This document shows, one piece after another, positions 23,506-37,100 of a DNA stretch of 64,000 bases. The translations under genes were made by a program, and so were the position numbers. The DNA lies in assembly GCA_963971405.1 (NCBI GenBank), contig OZ020489.1, positions 29,166,290 to 29,230,289 of the forward strand, read 5' to 3'. A model generated the notes under the pieces. The model was not told the DNA's origin. It saw nothing but the letters and a program-made list of their open reading frames with translations, and did not search any database. The stretch is from Psococerastis gibbosa (taxonomy: Eukaryota; Arthropoda; Insecta; Psocodea; Psocidae). Every line of letters starts with the position of its first letter. Position 1 is the stretch's first letter.

Positions 23506-24417
23506 TAGACTAATGTTTCAAAAATTGGTTCCGAGTAATAATATTTAAAAAAATCTCTCTAATTCAAAATTAATAAAAATCCCTTTCGGCTCTGTAAGGA
23601 AATCTCACAATAGCACCGACCCCGCTTCACGGGGTGGCAGTTTGTCTTTCCCATGTAAATGATAACATATTCCACTATGAAAGAACACTAAAACATATTT
23701 CCAAAATCGCCGACCCTGCTTTCTCCATTTCTCCAAAACGCTATGTAGACGATTATGAACTTTTGTACAAGTATCACGTCATGATTTTTACTTTAACTGG
23801 CCGCCATCTTGAAACAAAATGGCGGATCTAGGTTAACCAAAGAACTTCTAATATAATATAGGTTAACGAACTTGATCAAGGCATTTGTATAGCAAATTAT
23901 TTGTGCCAAGTTTCATTAAAATCTGATATCTACAAAACACGGATTGGCGATTGGTAGGCCTATACAATTTGATTTGTGTAAAAAACGGACAGTGTGGATT
24001 GTCCGGAGAGAAATGTTAGTGTTTGTGTTAGTTATGCTGTAAGTTATCAAATATGTCTCAATGATAGCTCCATGAGCGATATTAAACTGATAGTGAGGCG
24101 CATGTGCATGTGCCTTTTACCGGTTATAAAAGCGGAGCCTGGTTTCTACGGATTTTTCGACAGAGGCAGAATCCGGAATACCCCATTGTCAAAACGGACG
24201 GATTTCATTATGCTTATTATATTACTCTACTGACAACTTGCTTGATGATGAAAGAAACGATCGACTTACCGGAGATGAACACACGGCACATCTATACTGG
24301 TCAGCGCGGCGCCTGATGGCAGAAATGCCAAGGGTGGGCGTTGGCTAGTAAGTAAGTAAGTAAGTACTCTACTGACAACTAAAGTATTCAATCAAGTTCT
24401 CTTTAGTGTTTATTGGC
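23506..24417. other. Spacer without recognised features
   Basis: No coding exon recognised. A short AGTA microsatellite lies at 24346-24366. Confidence 0.4.
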
Positions 24418-24420
24418 TAA

Positions 24421-24969
24421 GCCGGCTATTCCACTTGTCAATATTCCGTCAATAATTGATGAAATTTTTGTTTTGGCAGGGTTTCCTCATACGTCCATGG
24501 TCAATGAGAAGTATGAAATTGACGTGGTAGCATACATTTTTAGTATGTCTTTAATGTCTGCTAAAACGTCAATTTCATATTTCTCATTGACCATTGACGT
24601 ATGTGGAAACCCGGCTTTTACTCTACGTCATTGTCCATTTTAACTTCCGCATGTTAAAATTGATCAATGATCATGGAATAAAATCACGCTTTGCAAACAA
24701 TAACAAACTAAAATTAAACAATGGCGTCGTCTGGAGATGATAAATAATTGTAATTAATTTCTTGAGAACAAACAAATTATTTCATAATTTAAATCATTAA
24801 ATTTCTTGTAGATAATAAAATTAAAAGAAAGACTGCGGGCAAACTTCAAAATTGGAAAAAATTGAAAACAAAAATGGTCAATTATTGAAGACAAGTGGAG
24901 TGTGGTGTAAAAATATATATGATATTTCCGTCAATGTCATTATCAAAATTGACAAGTGGAATTATAGCC
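24421..24969. mobile_element. GGCG-related MITE carrying an inner MITE
   Basis: The outer arms pair over the block ATTCCACTTGTCAAT and its inverse ATTGACAAGTGGAAT, with TAA on both outer sides. The core includes a TTGATCAATGATCAT motif and AAATTAAACAATGGCGTCG, both typical of the long GGCG copies, so this is a diverged relative. The inner unit is a separate feature. Confidence 0.8.
24475..24615. mobile_element. Hairpin MITE inserted in another MITE
   Basis: A palindrome from GGCAGGGTTTCCTCATACGT to ACGTATGTGGAAACCCGGC, flanked by TTT on both sides. The arms contain TGACGTGGTAGCATACATT and its inverse. Confidence 0.85.
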
Positions 24970-25115
24970 TAACCCAATGACTTAAAGTCAATTAGGTAGT
25001 GTAGGGAACTTTCATCAATAATCCTCTCCAACATCCCAGGTGTGACACGTGAGCCACATTCACTCTCTCCCGTCTCTCAATTTATTATTTAATAAAGTAC
25101 AATTACTATAATAAA

Positions 25116-25121
25116 TTTATT
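25116..25121 (-). terminator. Candidate polyadenylation signal of ABCB6
   Basis: On the minus strand AATAAA lies 19 bases past the ABCB6 stop. Another is at 25081-25086. Confidence 0.5.
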
Positions 25122-25139
25122 AATATATTATAGACTAGT

Positions 25140-28100
25140 TTAGTGGTGATGATGATGATGGTAAGGTACAGAAGGTGCTTCGGGCTTGGCTTGCTTAGTT
25201 TCGCCATTGACAACCGCCTGGGGTGCCCCTGGCTTATTCTTGAGCTGATCCTCCCACATCTTGTAGTAAACTCCTTGAGAACTCAAAAGTTGATCGTGTG
25301 TCCCTCTCTCCACAATCTCTCCCTCTTTGAGAACACAAATTTCGTCGGCGTGCACGATTGTACTCAGTCTATGGGCAACTATTATCATGGTTCTATTGCT
25401 CCACAGGCGGTCCATCGAAGCCTAAAATTTACAAAGGCGTGTATTATTATTGTTATTATTTGAAAGCAGTCCTGGATTTATAAATAGGCCGCGGCCTAGG
25501 GGCGGCGGATTTCAGAGGATAAAAGTCAAACTCGTCCACAGGTTTTCTCGTGGTTTTTTATACTTTCAACAAGCGGAGCTTGGGACCGCTTCGCGGCCCC
25601 GCCCCCCTTGCGCCTGCCGCGGGCGGCAGCTCGCCCCTGCGGGGCCTCGCATTAACGTGGTTCCATTTGGCATTACGCAGCTCGCCCCTTCGGGGCTCGC
25701 ATGACTTATGTGAATGCCCCCAAACCCAAACGAAGCAGTTACAACTATGAAAATTGGTTAATTTATACTGCTTCTAATGAGACATTAACAAATCATTTTG
25801 GTGGAAGAGGTCAGGCTGTGGAATCCTGTTACTCTATGCATGTAATTTCAAAGGTACACTTTAGACCTGTTTTCCGTCAAAACGCTGATGGCTATGGCTT
25901 ACCAAATCACTTGAGCCCGAACGAAGAGGCGGATAGTTAAACTGAATATATCTCTGGAAAGAGTAAGACAGGTGGAAGAGAACTAAAGTAGTTTAAAGTT
26001 TTCAAAATGATATCAAGACCTCCGAAAACGCGGCCGAAAAAGCCTATTTTCGCTGAAAATCGAAAAATTTGGGCGCACCCCGTCACGTTTCCACCCCCCA
26101 AAGCCGAACCTCTTGCTTGATCACGACAAATTTGGCATGACCTAAAAGAAGAAGAGCGGACAAAGACACTGATATAATTTAAATTAACATAGGCCTTCTA
26201 CATCTGCCCAAAAAATTGCTTAACACCCGCCCATGCAATTATAAATAGAAATGCTGGAAATGAATTTTTTCGCCTGATTTTCTAACAATTTTGTGTTCCA
26301 CTCGTGTTTAAGGGGTGAAGGGGTGGTTTTGAAATTATGTATGTGTACTCGTTTTAAAGCTTATTTCATACTGCTTGTAATGAGACATTAAAAATTAATT
26401 TCGGTTGAAAACAGCTGGCTGTGGAATTTTTTTACTCTATGGATGTATTTGGAAATGTACCCTTTAAACCGGTATTTCGTCAAAACAGGGACTGCTTACC
26501 AACTCACCTGAGCCCAAACGAAGAGGCGTATAGTAAACCTGAATACATGTCTGAAAAGACTAAGAAAGGTGGAAAAGGACTAAAGAAGTTTCAAGTTTTC
26601 GAATTGATATTAACACCCCCAAAAACGCGGTCGAAAAAGGCCTATTTTCGCTGAAAATCGGAAAATTTGGGCGCACCCCCTCACGTTTCCACCCCCCAAA
26701 GACGAACCACTTGCCCAATCACATCATGTATAGCATGGCCTGAAAGAGGAAGAATGGACGAAGACAGTGATGTAATTTAAGTTAAGGTGGGCCCAAATGT
26801 CAGGCTAAAACATTGCGTTGAACCCTCCAATGCTTTCTTATGGGATTTTTCGAACCGATTATCGCTCCTGTAACTGATCAGGTTCAATTTTTAAGGTTCG
26901 GCCCTACACGAAAACCATGTCCCGATTTTTCTCTAAATTTTGAGTGTATCCGCAAGTTTCTGGTGCCAGTGGGTCCCGAGTTATGGCGAGTCAAAAAAGT
27001 GTCCACATACATACATACATACATACTCACGCGGGAAAGTGGTTTGATTTTTATAAAGATAGATAAATAAATCCCTATACAAAGAAACTTATTCCTATCA
27101 AAACCTATATTATCGCGTGAGTGATAGATGAGAGCAGCGTTCAGAACCATTCGTTTATTTAAATAATAATTTTCAATTTGTAGTAAAGGCATTGGCGTAA
27201 ATAAGGGGTCCTGGGGCTTTCCCGTAGCCCCCCCCCCCAGGATTTCTGGTGACAAAGTCGTTATTGAGCCTGAGGCGAAAGGCATAGTATCCACAATAAC
27301 GAAAGAGAAATTAATTCTTAGTATGCTTATTTTACATGAAGGACATCATTAAAAAGAATCAACATATTGACCAAGTATACTTAAAAATATAATACTCAAA
27401 ATGCTTAAAACCCTAATATTTCAGACCTATCTTTTCAAACTTTATCTTCGGGGGAGACCCCCGGGCCCCCGTCAGTGGCAGGTTTATTCGTCGGTAAAAT
27501 CTCAACTATACTGCTTTAAAATTGCTTAAAACCTCACTAATTTGGGCCCATTTGTCAATTTTTTTACTCCGGGGAGACCCCCGGGCCCCCCTTTCTCCAG
27601 GGTAAAAAATTCGTAATATCTCACTAATTTGGCCTATTTATCAATTTTTCTACTCCGAGGGAGACCCCCGGGCCCCCCTCTCCCCAGGTTATATATACGT
27701 ACTACAAATGGAAAATTATTATTTTAGAAAGTATGTACATGGGGCGGCGGAAATAAGGTGGCCTACACTCATAAAAAATATAAATCCGACACTATTTGAA
27801 AGGCCTCTACGTAGGCCTGTTTTAGCGGTCCATTGAACCTGTTCTGTCAATTGAAACCATTGACTTTTCGGACATTATTGATACTGTTTCCGCATGAATT
27901 GTAGTCGTTAGCAAACTGGAACACGTCACACACTAGCTAAAAGTGTCAATGGACAAGCTTGGACATGCTTATCATTGAAACATTGTAATAGGCATGAGTC
28001 CGACTTTACCAAGTTCTTCAACCAAGACAGCAAGGTGACACTTGGGATAAAAAAAAAACATTGTAAGATGTCTAATAGATCTAGGATCTACCTATATATA

Positions 28101-31100
28101 TATATCATGCCAGGATCTACGAGCAGAGTTAAAACGTGGACTTTTTATATTATTGTAATAATATTCCTGAATGACTTTTTTTTCATCTAGATATTTCCTA
28201 GCAGGTACCTTACCTGAATGTTCTTTTCAGTCTCAGTATCCAAGGAACTTGTGGCTTCGTCGAGCAGGACGACTGACGGAGCTTTGAGAACCGTCCTGGC
28301 TATGGCTACGCGCTGCTTCTCGCCCCCACTCAACTTTAATCCTCTCTCTCCAACCTGCCATCGATAATTAAAAACATTTATAACTGTCCTCCCTCACATT
28401 CTATGCGCAACCCTAACACGTTCCGGCTTGGGGGCACAGCCTTGTAATTTACATTGTACCTCCTTTTGTGATAGTTGCAAACTATTCGGTACTTTAAGCT
28501 ACTTAAGAATTCACAAAATACGAGAAAAGCAAGTACTGTATTTCCAATGAGGCCGTTCAACGTTCCTAAAATAATTATAAGCATTTGAACTCCCAGAAGT
28601 TTACTATATATTAAAATTTGTGGCAAAGGAAGAATGAGAGCGGGCACAAATCGAAATATCTGAAGCAGCGTGCTGCTCATCTTCCAAAAAGCCACTGTAG
28701 AGGTTTGCCTACTGTACTAAGTTAGTAAATCATGTGTTTTATTTCAAATCTAAAATATTTATTCTTTTCCTACAGTCACGAACTTTGAATAACGGCGTAT
28801 CTGAATTACTTTAATTTGCGTTGAAAAAAAAATATTTCCACTCTTCATGAATAATAGGCCTACATGTTAGGCAAAACTGCTTGGAGTAAACATAATGAAT
28901 GAAATAAAACCGCAAACTTACCTCGGTGTCATAGCCCTGTGGGAAAGTGAGAATTTTATTATGAATATCAGCACTGCGCGCTGCAGCTATCACATCATTT
29001 TCGTCGGCAGATAGCTTGCCGTAGAGTATATTATACCGTATCGTGTCGTTGAACAAAACTGTGTCTTGCGGTACTACGCCGATGGCCCGGCGAACACTCT
29101 TCTGCTTCAATTGCCGGATATCTTGGTCATCGATCAGGATGGCTCCCGAGTCGATATCATAGAATCGGAAAAGTAAGCGAATCATAGTTGTTTTACCCCC
29201 TCCAGATGGTCCAACCTGGACAAAAAGTAATTTTCGTAGATAAATGATTATTATTATGTAACTGCAAAGGCTTTCACGGCCGGAGTCAAATGAAGAACCA
29301 GTAGAATCCGGGCTGATGGGCCGTGGTCGAATTGAAAGTGAACTTCCAAATGTTTCGTCAACATCTGCGGTTGACATCTTCAGTGGCGCTGCGTAGACTT
29401 CGAAGGTTGTACCTCAGTGGCTCCGTAGCGAGTGGCTGGGTGGGGCTGCGCACTGACCTTTATCCCTGGATTTGCTCGCTCTCAACGCAACATGTTCCTC
29501 TGGGGAATTTCCATTACCTTGTTTTTCCCAATTATTATTATAATGGCATGGCCGCATTAGCGAAGAGCCGGATTACAGAGGGACTACTGTACTAGTCTGA
29601 TTCTCTCGATAAATTATGACAATGTATCATTTTGAATCACGTGACCAAAGTGGGCTGCTGTGTTCGATGTTGTCTACATCAACTATCATGCCCTATGGCG
29701 CAAATTCCACCGATCTCGTTTGTGTTTGTCAGCGTGATATTGCCGTGGTAGCAGACATTAATGTCAAACCCATTTGGAATTTGCGCCTATGTGATGTTTA
29801 AACCGCTGATACAAATAATAAAGCAAAGCGAAAAAATACGTACCAGAGCTAAAGTCTTGCCCGTTTCAATTTTGAAGGAAATATTTTTCAGAATTAAACG
29901 ATCCGGGCGATAGCCAAATGTGACATTTCGGAATTCCACAGCACTTTCTTTGACTACAAGGTCTTTCGCGTCAGCAACATCATCAATGTCTCGTTCAACT
30001 TTTAATAGATCAAACATGTTCTCCATATCTACAAAGTTTTTCTGTATCATTCTAAAACCAAAGATTATTATGAAGACACCCAAAATAGTTCTACTTATCT
30101 ATTTCTTAAGTTAAATAAGTTGTGGGGTGAACAAACATCAAGATAGACGATATTTTGGAAAAAGAAGACATTAACTTCGCAAAAGGACTATGAATTCGGT
30201 TGATTGGGTATGTGATGTAGTCTAAACGCCGAGCTGCAGGGCGGGAATGGAGGACAGAAGGCGGCAAGGCAAGTCACGGAACCGACGGAGACGAAGATGT
30301 CATAGTAACTTCATAATTTCATAGACAAATACCGGTTAAGTTGTTACTAACACTCGGAGTGCACATATAAACGTATATACGTAACTTTTGGTTACTGGCC
30401 CGGGGGAAACAAATAACTGCCAATTTTTCAGGATTTCAAAAGTCAACCTTGGGGTTTCCTATCAAAAGCCAGTAATATTCATACCTGTAATAGGTTCCGA
30501 ACCAGTTCAACGGGACATAGAGCTGGATTATATAACTGGCAAAGAGAACGTAGTCTCCAACCGTCAAACTTTCATGCACGACAACCATGTGAACACATAA
30601 GAGGGATCCTGCGAGTAGACCACCACAAATGATCACATTCTGGAACGTGTTCAAAATATTCAGTGTAATTATGGACTTCCACTCTTCTTTCTGAAAAAAA
30701 CAAGACATTTTTTAATGCTATTTATTGCTCTTAAGGTGAAATGATGAAAAAACTACTTTATTGCAAACAAAAGGCGAACAATAAGACTATAAAGTCTTGT
30801 TTTCATGCTAACCTGTTAGGTGTGTTAAATAATGCCTGTAAATGAGTCTATTAGATAAGGCGGCTGTTCCACCGGCAAATTTGCTTCGGCGCAAAGTCCA
30901 CCGACCTCGATAGTGATAGTGATAGTGATATTGACGTGGTAGCAGGCATTAAAGACTGTCTTTAATGTCTGCTACCATGTCAATATCACTATCACTATCG
31001 AGGTCGGTGGACTTTGCGCCTTCACTAAAATTCACTTGTGTTTTGATATTTTTTGTTTGTTTTATTTTAAGGAGACTATTATGTAGATACTTAACTTATC

Positions 31101-34100
31101 TATTATAAATTAAGTTATAATATTATTAATGATGTCTGCTACGATATTATAATTTAACGTATAATAGATAAGTTAAGTATCTACATAATAGTCTCCTTAA
31201 AATAAAACAAACAAAAAATCTTAAAACACAAGTGAATTTTAGTGAAGCAAATTTGCCGGTGGAATAGCCGCCTAAGGTCTTGAGTTTTAATTAGCAAAGA
31301 TGGGTTATCCTGGGGCCACCCGCCACGTTTCTTATGACCAGCCATTCAAAAGACGTGGCAGGTTTTCCCAGACATTTTTGGCGGGAGTAAATGACCCGTC
31401 TCTCTTCTAATTTCTAATCAGGTCCAATGAACTAAAACGGGGTCTTAGTATTGCCCAAAGATGTCAAACTGAGAATTTGAAGTAAATTAATGAAAAAATA
31501 CCCACAAACTGTAATAATATTCGTAGAAAGATGAAATTTTTCTTTATTCTGTATCTTCACATTGGGCGAATTTTGGGCCTTTCGGCCTACTCGTACAAAT
31601 TAACCCATGTACAGTAAGTACTGATGTACTTACATAGGTTGAGTTTCGTTTTATGCGGCTACGCATATATTGCCGAAGACTGACTCACATGATAAGTAAA
31701 GGGAGAGCATTGTGATCATGCGATTGAAATGAGGAATTCATAAACTTACCGAGCACTTCCCGAAATATAAATAAAAAGAATCACCTGGAAATCAACGAGG
31801 GCAGTCCTGTAAGAATTCACTTCGTAATCTTCATTGCCATAATACTTGACAGTTTCGAAATTTAAAAGAGAGTCGGTACACCGAGCTTTCGTCTTATTAT
31901 CCGCCAGATTCATGGATCGTTGGAACTTGGTTCTCCATTCTGTCACAGCTATAGTTGCCCCTGAAATTAACAAGACACCATACGGCTTAGGTTATATACA
32001 CATTTTCGCCAAACTGAACATCAAATAAAAATAGGCCGTAGACATTTATGCAGGCTGCAGTTGAATTATGAACGTACCATATCACTCATCATCAAGTAAA
32101 TGAACAGTACTTTGTCGGTAAATAATTAAACACCATCAGTCACTTTTTACCGTTTGATTATATTCTGAACATGCGACTGTTTTGACCTCTAAGTTATTAT
32201 TACCTATGTGGGATTGGATAAAATATAGGCTAAAGTATTACACAGGTATGTTATAAATCAAAACTGGCACTACCATTTAAATGCGATAGTGTCAACAATA
32301 ACCTTTTGTTAAATAAACTTCCAATATATTACTATTATGCTGAGCTGTACCGTGTTTAAGGCCTGATACACATGGGCATTTGAACGCCGGTGATCCACCG
32401 AGAAATTAGTCTTGGGAACAAATGTGCATCGTTACAAATTTTTCAGTTGAGAAAAATTATAAGCGACCCGCAAGAAACCGGGCTCACAAGGGAGGGCGCT
32501 CAAGACAGAACCGTCTGGAAACGCCGCAACTCTACCGCCGACCCTCCATGAGAAAATGGCGCGGAAAAAGTTAGTAAGTAGATCACCGGTGTTCGAATGT
32601 GCGTGCGTACCGGGCCTATTTTCATATAACTCACCCAAGTAGAAGGCCATCGTCAAGAACACAATAAGACCAAAGTAAGCGTTGAAGTAGCCAACGAAGT
32701 AACCCACAGCCACAAATATGTCGACTATACACGGCAGTATTGAGAACAGAATATAGTTTAATAAATTATTGATTGAATCTGTCCCTCTATCCATGATACG
32801 AATTACTTCTCCCGTTTTTCGAGTCAGGTGCCAACGCAGAGATAAACTGTGAATATGCCGAAAAACGTCGATCTGTAATAAATTAATATTTAATACATAA
32901 CTGAGAAGCTGACAAGTGTGTTTAGCAATGAATTGAAGAGCAGATATTGTAGTTTCAGCCAAGGCTGCAGCCAGGAATTTGCCTCGGAGGGGGGAGGGGT
33001 AGGTTTTCTGGTAGGCTCTTATCTTGTACACGGGCATTGAAACCACCAAAACAGCAGCAGCGGGATACACAGTGTTCACATAGTTCACTCTGACAGATTC
33101 CAACAAACATGAAGCATAGTGAATCCACAAGCTACACTAATGGCTATGAACCCAGCCGTAACAACAACGAATAAGATGCGGAATAATTCTCCACCACTAA
33201 TAATAAAGCAGGCATTTTAAAGTACAATTAGGAACCATCTGCTCCTCAAAGAGACAGAGACCCTGCAATCGCTTCTATTTATTTGTTGCTATTAGGCGCC
33301 CATTCCACCGACCGGCTAGGGCTATTTACAAAAACAGTGACGTGGTAGCAGACATTCAAGACTTAGGCGGGGTTTCCACCGACCTCGCATTGCAGAATTG
33401 ACGGAAATGTTTATTTTCCTCTATGCCATAGTTTTTTTGATAATAATTGATCAATGATCATACAGTAAAATCACAAACAAACTAAAATTAAAAAATGGCG
33501 TCATGGGATATGTTAATTACAAACATTTTAATAGATTTCTATAAAAAGAATAATTCTAATTTCCGTCAATGTCATTTGCATTCTGCAATGCGAGGCCGGT
33601 GGAAACTCACCCAAACTCACCTAAGTCTTGAATGTCTGCTACCACGTCACCGTTTTTGTAAATAGCCCTAGCCGGTCGGTGGAATGGGCGCCTTAATTTA
33701 AACTTACCTCCACCTCCCTAGTAGTGTACTGCTGAACTTTTATCCATAGAAACGAACGAAAATTGTTAAGAAATCCCATGCCACCAGTACCGCCACCCTG
33801 AAGAAACTTGAATAAGACGTAGAGTAAGACTAGGTCCCAACGAAATGAGAGCGGTGTAATAGTCATGCTGTCAACTGTAATGATACGCAAAAACAATTAT
33901 TTCAGTATTTCAGTTTGGAAAGGAAGCTACTGTACCTGTTTTTTTTTTTTTTTTTTTTATACGGCCACTTGGCTAAGCCAATATCAGGCCGAGGTACAGG
34001 ACAAACTTAGTTACTCCTAAATCGTGACTACATGAGCCATCGCCATAATGTCCCTTACTTCCGTAACCGAGTATAGTCCACGCAAAATGAGAAAAGTATG

Positions 34101-37100
34101 GACATGGAATGTTTTGATCCTTTGCAACACTGTATAAATATTCCTTGCACCATTTTGTGTTACCTTGTTGCATTGGATGCAAGGCATAACAAAAATTGTG
34201 CAAAGAATATTTTTACCATAGAATAATATTTACTATTTATTTAATATTTACTGTTTACAGTGTTGTACAGGATCAAAACATTCCATGTCCATACTTTTCT
34301 CATTTTGCGTGGACTATACCCCAAACCTTGACGAATGGCAACTGTGAGTCTATCCCTCGCGGCTAGATCCATGCGTGGGCAGTTTTACTGTTTACAGTGT
34401 TGTACAGGATCAAAACATTCCATGTCCATACTTTTCTCATTTTGCGTGGACTATACCCCAAACCTTGACGAATGGCAACTGTGAGTCTATCCCTCGCGGC
34501 TAGATCCATGCGTGGGCAGCCCCATAAAATGTGTTCCACCGTTTCCGGTTAGCCACACTGATCGCAAGAGGCAGAGTCCACAATTGACATTCGCTGCAGG
34601 TGATACTTTGTCCTGGTGTGTCCTGATATTAGGCGTGACGAGGCTGTCACCACGCCTCGTGACAACTTGAGAGACTCAAACCACCCTCCCCATGCCACTC
34701 GGGGGAAGATTGAGTGACAGTATCGCCCCCTCTCATCGCCGTCCCACATCTGCTGCCACCAATCACGGCATCGGCCTTTGACACCGCTATGGCAGTCCCT
34801 TACATCGATATAATCGTAGGTCGGGCCCGCTGAATTACTGTATTGTTTCGCCCATCTATCGGTCTCTTCGTTGCCCGGAATACCTACATGAGCAGGCACC
34901 CAGTACAATCTTATTTTGTACCCAACCTCGGCCAAATCCCCTAGCTGGGCTCTATTATTCAATTTTCATTAATCAATTTGTGGTACTTTTGGGTTATGGT
35001 GTTATGACATTGTGATTCCATCATCGCGAGTCACTGAGCTAACGTTGGCAGATTGTGAAAAGAGTCTGAACTAATGTGATCATTTCCTATTATTATAATT
35101 ATGTCGCGATGGACTTTTTAAGGAACATTATACCCTTGTCTAATGCCAACGACCCTAGGTAGTTTGGACATTATTTATATTGTTTCCTTATGAATTTTTG
35201 GCCATTGGCAAACTGGTAGACGTCCTCGACGACCACCTACGCCGGCCACAAGCGAAAATGGACAAGCTGAGACAAGCTTACTGTTGACGCAATGTAACAG
35301 GCCAAAGCATGACATAACCAAGTACGGATAAGAGTCCAATGTGATCGTTGTCATCTCCATAAGATCTGAGTTTACCTTTACAAAGGGCCAATGACCCGGA
35401 GTAAATTTCGAAATCTTAAACAACTAGCCTACTGAATGAACTGTAAAAGTATTATTATTTAAAAAAATCAACATGTTTTATAAAGAGTTTGATGGGTAGC
35501 TTGAGCTAAGTGGTTTTTCTGAGAAATCTATAGAAATTTTAAACTTTTTTCGTACTTCGTAATTTATACGGTAAGTAAAATACATTAAACACTGCAAAAT
35601 GCAATTTTCGCATTTCGACTAAGCATAGTTGACTAGCTTACCAATAAGTTTACTGTATATGGGTACATATAAGTTAATAACACGTCCCCCTGCCAGCAGA
35701 AGAAAACACACAAGTACTTTCAGTTGCAAGCCTATATCATTCTTAGGCCACAAAAATGGCGCTAACGTTTTCATTTTGCGCCAGAAGTTACGCCATGTCG
35801 ATCCCTGAGCCGCACCAATGGTGGTCCCGTCTCCACTTTCCTAATAACAAGAAAACAATTGTTTATTTTCATTTAAATCAGACATGCTACAAGGGTTCCT
35901 TTCATTTACTTATGGTTACGTCATGGTCTGCAATTAAAACATACACGTTACGAGCATTTCAATAGCCACATTTTTTATTTGTATCTACGGATTAAAATAT
36001 GGGGTTTATTGGGTCCATGTACAATAAAGTAGCTTTAAGCTAATTAACATTAGACTAACAAGAGATGTGGCGGTATGCAATTTCCCAATGATTTCTTTCA
36101 ATAAAATTCGACAGCCCATGGTAAACCATGGTCCAAACAATTAAATTACCCTTACCACGTTTTCGGAATATTCGAGAAAACAAACGTCAACAAAATATAC
36201 CAAGGATTGACCTATTTAATCTAAACTCTATTTCTTAAAACAAATTCATTTTTACCTACCGGTGAAATGATCCTTCTCCGCATTTCATCCAAATCATCGT
36301 TAGATGGGATTGCCGGAGCTCGTAACGCAAGAACAAAAATTAAAAGACAGACTAGGTACCTCGCCACGAACAAACACATCTCAATTTCATCTGAAGTCCT
36401 GCAATAAAAATAGAAGATGGAAAATTATCTTTAATATTACTTGAATTGGAGAAATTGCTTACAGCAGCACTTCTTCGGTTAATGCAAGCATCAAGATCAA
36501 CCTCTTAGATCGGCTATTTACTCTTTCCAACAGGCGGCGGAAGCAAGTAATCAGTGCCATACCTGACCCAGCTTGCCTCAAAACTATCCACTTATTTTAC
36601 GATAGGTTGAATATCATTGTAGTTGGCTCAGTCGATGAAGTATTGCAAACAATTTCTTATGAGACCAAAGTCAAATGCTAGTCATGGGTCAATAAATCAA
36701 CAATCAGTAACTCAGAAAAAATAGTTAGCAACACTCATGACTGGCACCCGAACTTGGTGATCATGCTTAAGCTTGTTACGTTGCTTCAATGGTGAGCTAT
36801 TTTCAGCTTAACCATCGCCGATTTCAGTCGGTGTAGGTCATAGCCTGCCAATCGAAATAAGCAGACTGGCATTCCTATGCTTATACATAGGATGCAGTAT
36901 TTCAGGGCTTTGTGATTTTTTTCATGAAATCACAGGATCGTAGTTACAAAATATTTGCGTCCCACTTTCGGATTTTGGCCACTTGGTAGCGCTTGGGTGT
37001 TTCCCGCACAAATTTAAAAATTGAAATGTAGTAGTCAATATCAATTTAATGTGTCATTTCATATTAATAAATCTATAATGACCCAAATTTAATGAAACCA

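Noticed and set aside
25140..25160. Vector or expression-construct contamination suggested by the His6 end
   Set aside because: The surrounding exon, intron and 3' region are native and continuous, and the His codons are a CAT-type repeat in a normal last exon.
27006..27030. ACAT microsatellite as a special site
   Set aside because: It appears to be the simple tail of a repeat; nothing else supports a function.
29230..29377. N-terminal extension of the ABCB6 Walker A exon
   Set aside because: It crosses the acceptor TTTTTGTCCAG and reads repeat sequence.
32873..33130. Upstream extension of the ABCB6 exon 32635-32872 and membrane-like peptide near 33000-33190
   Set aside because: The acceptor at 32873 and the family alignment place the exon boundary at 32872. 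The upstream hydrophobic stretch has stops in the useful frame and does not match the transporter.
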